A stretch of 38,245 nucleotides of DNA from the NCBI RefSeq assembly GCF_000379825.1, contig NZ_KB903818.1, positions 1 through 38,245 on the forward strand, written 5' to 3'. Positions 34,551 to 38,245 of the stretch are shown here, one piece after another (positions within the stretch are counted from its first letter, which is position 1; the number at the start of each line of letters is the position of its first letter). Made by a program: the position numbers and the translations under genes. Origin of the DNA: Longispora albida DSM 44784. Lineage in GTDB: Bacteria > Actinomycetota > Actinomycetes > Mycobacteriales > Micromonosporaceae. The notes beneath the pieces were generated by a model. That model was given only the letters and a program-made list of their open reading frames with translations. It made no database searches and was not told where the DNA came from.

Positions 34551-34623
34551 GCTTTCCGGCGGCCATGCGAGCCGGCTGGTCGGACAGAGTCCGGAGCCTT
34601 ACCGACAAGTTGTCGGGAAAACC

Positions 34624-34675
34624 TTGACAGGCTGGGGCATACCCCCACAGACTCGGATTACCCCTTCGTAAGGAG
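34624..34675 (+). promoter_or_regulatory. Promoter and ribosome-binding site of the heme oxygenase gene
   Basis: TTGACA (34624-34629) and CAGACT (34648-34653), 18 bp apart, form a good promoter. AAGGAG (34670-34675) is 7 nt before ATG 34683. TTACCCCTTCGTAA (34658-34671) between them has TTAC-N6-GTAA symmetry. Confidence 0.6.
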
Positions 34676-34682
34676 CAATCCG

Positions 34683-35327
34683 ATGTTCTCCGCTGATCTG
34701 CGCGCCGCGACCTGGTCCGACCACCAGAAGGCCGAAAGCACGGCCTACCTCGAAGCGCTGATGCGCGGCCAGCTCAGCCTCGGGCAGTACGCGGAGATGG
34801 TGGCCCAGCACTACTTCGCGTACGTGGTCCTGGAAGAAGCCGCTGCCGTGATGCGCCGCGACCCGGTCGCCAGCGTCTTCGCGGTACCGGAGCTGGACCG
34901 GCTTCCCGCGCTCGAAGCCGACCTCGCGTACCTGCTCGGCGACGGCTGGGCCGGCCAGATCACGGCGAGCGCGTCGACGGAGCGGTACTGTGCCCGGCTG
35001 CGGGAGGTCTGCTTCGGCTGGCCCGGGGGGTTCGTCGCGCACCACTACACGCGGTACCTCGGGGACCTGTCGGGCGGCCAGTTCATCCGCAAGTCCGTGG
35101 CCAGGACCTACGGGCTCACCACCGGCGGCGTGGCCTTCTACGACTTCCCGGAGATCGGCGACCTCAAGGCATTCAAGATCCAGTACCGGGACGCGCTCGA
35201 CGCCGCGCCGTGGACGGCCGAGGAGCAGCAGCGGATCATCACCGAGACCGCGCTGGCCTACGAGCTGAACACGGACGTGCTGGCCGAGCTCGGTACCGGG
35301 CTGCCGGGCAGCGACCTGGCGGCCTAG
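34683..35327 (+). CDS. hmuO: Heme oxygenase (biliverdin-producing, HmuO type)
   Basis: The 214-residue alpha-helical enzyme opens heme to biliverdin, CO and Fe2+ to recover iron. The proximal heme ligand is in the N-terminal ATWSDHQKAES, and the distal-helix glycine motif is YLGDLSGGQFIRKSVARTYGL (about residue 125). FHHYTRYL-type segments (VAHHYTRYLGD) and KIQYRDALDAAPWT complete the family pattern. Corynebacterial HmuO is DtxR-controlled. Here the gene has its own TTGACA promoter and a good ribosome-binding site. It lies 133 bp after the DUF2470 gene, so it may also be read from the iron-box promoter. Its stop overlaps that of convergent mobA by 4 bp. Confidence 0.93.
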   Translation: MFSADLRAATWSDHQKAESTAYLEALMRGQLSLGQYAEMVAQHYFAYVVLEEAAAVMRRDPVASVFAVPELDRLPALEADLAYLLGDGWAGQITASASTERYCARLREVCFGWPGGFVAHHYTRYLGDLSGGQFIRKSVARTYGLTTGGVAFYDFPEIGDLKAFKIQYRDALDAAPWTAEEQQRIITETALAYELNTDVLAELGTGLPGSDLAA

Positions 35328-35914
35328 CCGCCAGAAGTACCAGCAGCCGTATCACCAGAAGCTTCAGCGAGCCGGCGGCACAGTGCGAGCTGTTCCGGTG
35401 TGTCGCAGTCGAGCCAGGGCGGCGGATAGGCGGCGCTCCGGATCGTGTTGTGCCGCAAGCCGCTGAGAATCGGCCGGAGTGCCGCGTTCTCGGACGGGGA
35501 CGCGGAGACCGCTGCACGGAGTGCGGTCACACGCCACACGCCACACAACCACTGCGGATTGCCGTTGTCGTCGGCGTAGATCGCGCCGTCGAATCCGCTG
35601 GCGGCCTCCGCCAGTACATCCAAGGATTTTCTGGTCAGGAATGGCTGGTCCACCGCGACGACAGCGACCAGATCGCCGCCCTGGGCATTACTGGGGGAAG
35701 TATCTGGGGAAAGCCGGCGCAGGCCGGACTCGATAGCGGCGACGGGGCCGCCCTGCTGCTCAGGGCCGACGATGACCGGGAAAGCGTGCCCGCAGGCAGT
35801 CAGGACCCGCTCCAGCAGCGTCCGGCCGCCGACCACCAGCGCGGCCTTGTCCTGGCCCCCCAGCCGCCGGCCCGAGCCACCGGCCAGCACCACCACGGCA
35901 GATATCGTTCCCAC
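35324..35914 (-). CDS. mobA: Molybdenum cofactor guanylyltransferase
   Basis: A 196-residue enzyme that attaches GMP to molybdopterin to make the MGD form used by enzymes such as YdeP. The GTP-binding N-terminus is VVLAGGSGRRLGGQDKAALVVGGRTLLERVL. The acidic metal site is VVAVDQPFLT, and the end is shorter than average. GTG 35914 abuts the ATG of fdhD (35915) with no gap. CACCCT (minus, 35926-35921), 6 nt before the GTG, lies inside fdhD. The mRNA is therefore probably leaderless, and the two promoters lie within each other's coding sequence. Confidence 0.88.
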   Translation of the reverse strand: MGTISAVVVLAGGSGRRLGGQDKAALVVGGRTLLERVLTACGHAFPVIVGPEQQGGPVAAIESGLRRLSPDTSPSNAQGGDLVAVVAVDQPFLTRKSLDVLAEAASGFDGAIYADDNGNPQWLCGVWRVTALRAAVSASPSENAALRPILSGLRHNTIRSAAYPPPWLDCDTPEQLALCRRLAEASGDTAAGTSGG

Positions 35915-36730
35915 ATGGGCAGGGTGACAGATCGGCGGCCAGTGGTCCGCATCGACAACGGGAAAACCAGCAGGCGGCCAGACACACTCAGCGTCGAGGA
36001 ACCCCTGGAAATCCGCGTCGACGGCTCCCCGCTCGCCGTCACCATGCGCACACCAGGCGACGACGTCGACCTCGCACACGGATTCCTGCTGACGGAAGGA
36101 ATCATCACGAGCGGCGCCGACGTGGCGGGCGCGAAACACTGCATGGACACCAATCTCAATGTCCTCGAGGTAAGCCTCCGGGCCGGTGTCCCAGCACCCG
36201 TCACCGACCCGACCCGGCATTTCTACATGTCCAGCTCCTGCGGCACCTGCGGAAAGGCCAGCATCGACGCGGTGAGAATCGCTTCCGTGTACCCGGTCGA
36301 GAAAGACCAGCTGACCGTCACCCCGGAAACACTGAGCAGCCTCCCCGACCGGCTCCGCGAGCGGCAGAAAGCATTCGACCGCACCGGAGGCCTCCACGCG
36401 GCCGGCCTCTTCACCGCCAGCGGTGAACTCCTCTGCGTCCGTGAGGACGTGGGCAGGCACAACGCCGTCGACAAGGTACTGGGCTGGGCGCTCCGCTCCG
36501 GCCACGTGCCCCTGACCAGCCACATCCTCATGGTCAGCGGCCGGGCCAGCTTCGAGCTGACCCAGAAGGCCGCGCTCGCCGGCATCCCGCTCCTGGCTGC
36601 TGTCTCGGCGCCCAGCACCCTCGCCGTCGACCTCGCGAACGAACTCGGGCTGACCCTCGTGGGATTCCTCCGCGGGACGTCGATGAACGTTTACTCCCGG
36701 GCTGATCGGATCGCGGGAGGAGAGGAGTAG
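35915..36730 (+). CDS. fdhD: Formate dehydrogenase accessory sulfurtransferase
   Basis: The 271-residue FdhD moves sulfur from a cysteine desulfurase to the Mo-bisMGD cofactor, which formate dehydrogenases of the FdhF type need. The catalytic loop is in YMSSSCGTCGKAS (Cys-x-x-Cys), and other motifs are VEEPLEIRVDG, VDLAHGFLLTEGII, TGGLHAAGLF, CVREDVGRHNAVDKV and MVSGRASFELTQKAALAGIPLLAAVSAPS. ATG 35915 follows TATCGT (35903-35908) by 6 nt and has no ribosome-binding site, so it is leaderless. It is divergent from mobA with abutting start codons. Its likely client is YdeP at 30.9 kb. Confidence 0.94.
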   Translation: MGRVTDRRPVVRIDNGKTSRRPDTLSVEEPLEIRVDGSPLAVTMRTPGDDVDLAHGFLLTEGIITSGADVAGAKHCMDTNLNVLEVSLRAGVPAPVTDPTRHFYMSSSCGTCGKASIDAVRIASVYPVEKDQLTVTPETLSSLPDRLRERQKAFDRTGGLHAAGLFTASGELLCVREDVGRHNAVDKVLGWALRSGHVPLTSHILMVSGRASFELTQKAALAGIPLLAAVSAPSTLAVDLANELGLTLVGFLRGTSMNVYSRADRIAGGEE

Positions 36731-36964
36731 GGGTACTGCGGGTTTACCGGGAGCGGTGGCTTGGGAAGTTGCGTGTGAGAGGAAGCGGGAACGCGTGTTA
36801 GCGGGCGCCTGAGGAGCCCCGCAGCCGGGCGCGCTGGTCAGTGCCGGAACGACTTTCCGGCCTTGTGGATAACTTTTCCCAGGTCAACGGGAAGCGGCAC
36901 CAGTTATCCACAGTACAAAATGGACCACTTCCAGCGAACCGAAAACCCCGCCACTCTGGTACCC
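36731..36964. promoter_or_regulatory. Region with two perfect DnaA boxes before the DUF4192 gene
   Basis: TGTGGATAA (36864-36872) and TTATCCACA (36904-36912) are exact DnaA boxes in opposite directions. Together TGTGGATAAC/GTTATCCACA forms a 10-bp inverted repeat with a 29-bp spacer. Candidate start codons of the DUF4192 gene follow at 36920 and 36965. The preceding G-rich 110 bp shows nothing recognisable. Confidence 0.65.
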
Positions 36965-37957
36965 ATGCTTCGAGTCAACCAACCCGGCGAACTACTCGCA
37001 GCCGTGCCCTACATGCTCGGCTTCCACCCGTCCGACAGCCTCGTCGTGATCGGCGTGAAGGACGGTCACCTCCAGTTCGCGGCACGAGCCGACCTGCCAG
37101 CCTGCGAACACGAAGCACTGGCCAGCCTCGCGGCAGTCACCGCCCGGCAGCATCCCGACACGACGATCCTGATCGGCTACGGCACCGAAGCCGCCGTCAC
37201 GCCGCGGCTCGCCACGGCACGCGAAGCACTGGCCGGCCGCAAGATCCCCGTACTGGAAGCCCTCCGGCTGACCGACGGCCGCTACTACTCGTACGACTGC
37301 CCGGAAGCCAGCTGCTGTCCACCGGAAGGGCGGGTACACGAGCCCGACACGACGGTCGCGGCCGCCGAGGCCACGCTGGCCGGGCAGGTCGCACTCGCCA
37401 GCCGGGCGGAGCTGGAGGCAAGCGTCGAGCCAGTACCGGAGCCAGGCATGAAAGAAGCTTCCGGCACTGCGGAGACGCGCATGATCGCCCGGCTCGCCAA
37501 ACCAGGCGGGCGCAAGGGACTGATCATGGAAGGGGCCGCGCTTCTCGAAGTGGCGCTGAGCCGGTACTACACCGGTGGAACGCTCACCACCGACGAAACG
37601 GCCTGGCTGCTCGGGTTGCTCCTGTTCACCGAGATCCGCGACGCGGCCTGGCGCCTCATAGAGCTGCGTCCACAGGATCAGCACCTACCACTCTGGGCCG
37701 ATGTGACGCGCCGGGCCGAGCGCGGCAGAGGGGCACCGGCGGCGACGCTGCTGGCCTATGCGGCGTACACGGCAGGCCAGGGATCACTAGCGGTCGTGGC
37801 GCTCGACCGCGCACTGGCCGACGATCCCGAATACGCCCTGGCGGACCTGCTTGGGCAGGCCATCGCCAGCGGCATTCCGCCCAGGAAACTGCGGACACCG
37901 AGGGCACGAAGGATCAAGGGAAAGCGGCGGATCCGGCGGCGCGAAACGCGGGCGTGA
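36965..37957 (+). CDS. DUF4192 protein
   Basis: A protein of about 330 residues of the DUF4192 family, common in actinomycetes and of unknown function. The N-terminal signature is VNQPGELLAAVPYMLGFHPSDSLVVIGV. Further parts are LIGYGTEAAVTPRLATAREAL, YYSYDCPEASCCPPEG (a cysteine-containing conserved segment) and ASGIPPRKLRTP near the end, which closes in a very basic tail (RARRIKGKRRIRRRETRA) that could bind nucleic acid. ATG 36965 gives the usual short N-terminus and has CACTCT 7 nt upstream; ATG 36920 would add 15 residues and put a DnaA box 7 nt before the start. The two DnaA boxes in its promoter region suggest a cell-cycle link. Confidence 0.8.
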   Translation: MLRVNQPGELLAAVPYMLGFHPSDSLVVIGVKDGHLQFAARADLPACEHEALASLAAVTARQHPDTTILIGYGTEAAVTPRLATAREALAGRKIPVLEALRLTDGRYYSYDCPEASCCPPEGRVHEPDTTVAAAEATLAGQVALASRAELEASVEPVPEPGMKEASGTAETRMIARLAKPGGRKGLIMEGAALLEVALSRYYTGGTLTTDETAWLLGLLLFTEIRDAAWRLIELRPQDQHLPLWADVTRRAERGRGAPAATLLAYAAYTAGQGSLAVVALDRALADDPEYALADLLGQAIASGIPPRKLRTPRARRIKGKRRIRRRETRA

Positions 37958-38245
37958 GGCGGGACGGTGGTGCGAGGGCAGATGTGAGGAGTGGATGAGG
38001 GAGGCATAAGCAGCCGGGCGCTGATTGCCTGGATGAGCGGCTTAACGATGAGCCTGGATAACCAGGGACCGGGCTGGCCTGTGGTGGCGGGACCGTCAGG
38101 TGTGGTGGCGGAGGGTGCCATCGGTGTGGGCTGACTGGAGTGATGCCTGGGCTCGCGGGTAGGTGATACCTATCCCGGCGGGTCAGCTGCGGACGCGCCC
38201 CAGGCCGGCCGGAGCGCGAAACACAGGGGGAGGAGGGGTGGGGGG
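37958..38245. other. Right-end region without recognised genes
   Basis: The last 288 bp are G-rich with many GTGG/GAGG runs. I see no credible gene, RNA or strong hairpin here. A reading frame on the minus strand (37756-38121) is a shadow of the DUF4192 gene. Confidence 0.5.

Overview
The window is high-GC DNA from an actinomycete (Actinomycetota). The evidence is GTG/TTG starts, a mycobacterial-type LexA box, a DtxR/IdeR-type iron box, a SigE-family sigma factor, DUF3159 and DUF4192 proteins, homologues of mycobacterial FadE5 and EtfD, and many apparently leaderless genes. A family such as Micromonosporaceae is possible, but I cannot fix it from the sequence. Most of the window looks like ordinary chromosome. 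The only mobile DNA is the tail of an IS30-type transposase at the left edge, plus a YefM-YoeB toxin-antitoxin pair near 25.1-25.6 kb.

Layout. 1-5.3 kb: transposase tail, MFS exporter overlapping a thioredoxin/NHL protein, hemolysin-III/TrhA membrane protein, SixA phosphatase, DinB-like protein. 5.4-10.1 kb: FadE5-type acyl-CoA dehydrogenase (minus) with a palindromic operator, then a 440-bp control region holding a 23-codon reading frame and a 12-bp-stem hairpin ahead of a DrrC-like UvrA paralogue. 10.1-13.6 kb: SpoIIE-type phosphatase, RlpA-like wall protein, secreted LamG-type protein, dCTP deaminase. 13.6-20.5 kb: an SOS box between dcd and a flavin-type oxidase gene, tRNA-Gly(CCC), a four-gene minus operon (two CNNM/CBS transporters, Nudix, YdcF), a 94-bp palindrome, and the EtfD iron-sulfur oxidoreductase with a small membrane protein. 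20.5-25.1 kb: SdrD-like surface protein, unknown protein, two-component system whose kinase carries an unusual Gly/Pro-rich insert. 25.1-29.7 kb: yefM-yoeB, secreted esterase-lectin, SigE-family sigma factor with a membrane partner, Lrp-type regulator. 29.7-38.2 kb: YbjN-type protein, YdeP molybdoenzyme, iron-box-headed DUF3159/DUF2470 genes and a heme oxygenase, divergent mobA/fdhD with abutting start codons, and a DUF4192 gene behind two perfect DnaA boxes.

How the genes work together. FadE5 (fatty acyl-CoA oxidation) and EtfD (electron transfer from acyl-CoA dehydrogenases to menaquinone) lie 11 kb apart but share a TTACY-N4-RGTAA operator, which suggests one fatty-acid regulon. FdhD and MobA make the cofactor that YdeP needs. 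The iron box suggests that DUF3159-DUF2470, and perhaps the heme oxygenase, form a heme-iron recovery unit. The most promising unexplained signals are the iron-box heme cluster, the shared FadE5/EtfD operator, the SOS box, the leader-plus-hairpin before the UvrA paralogue, the DnaA boxes and the 94-bp palindrome.
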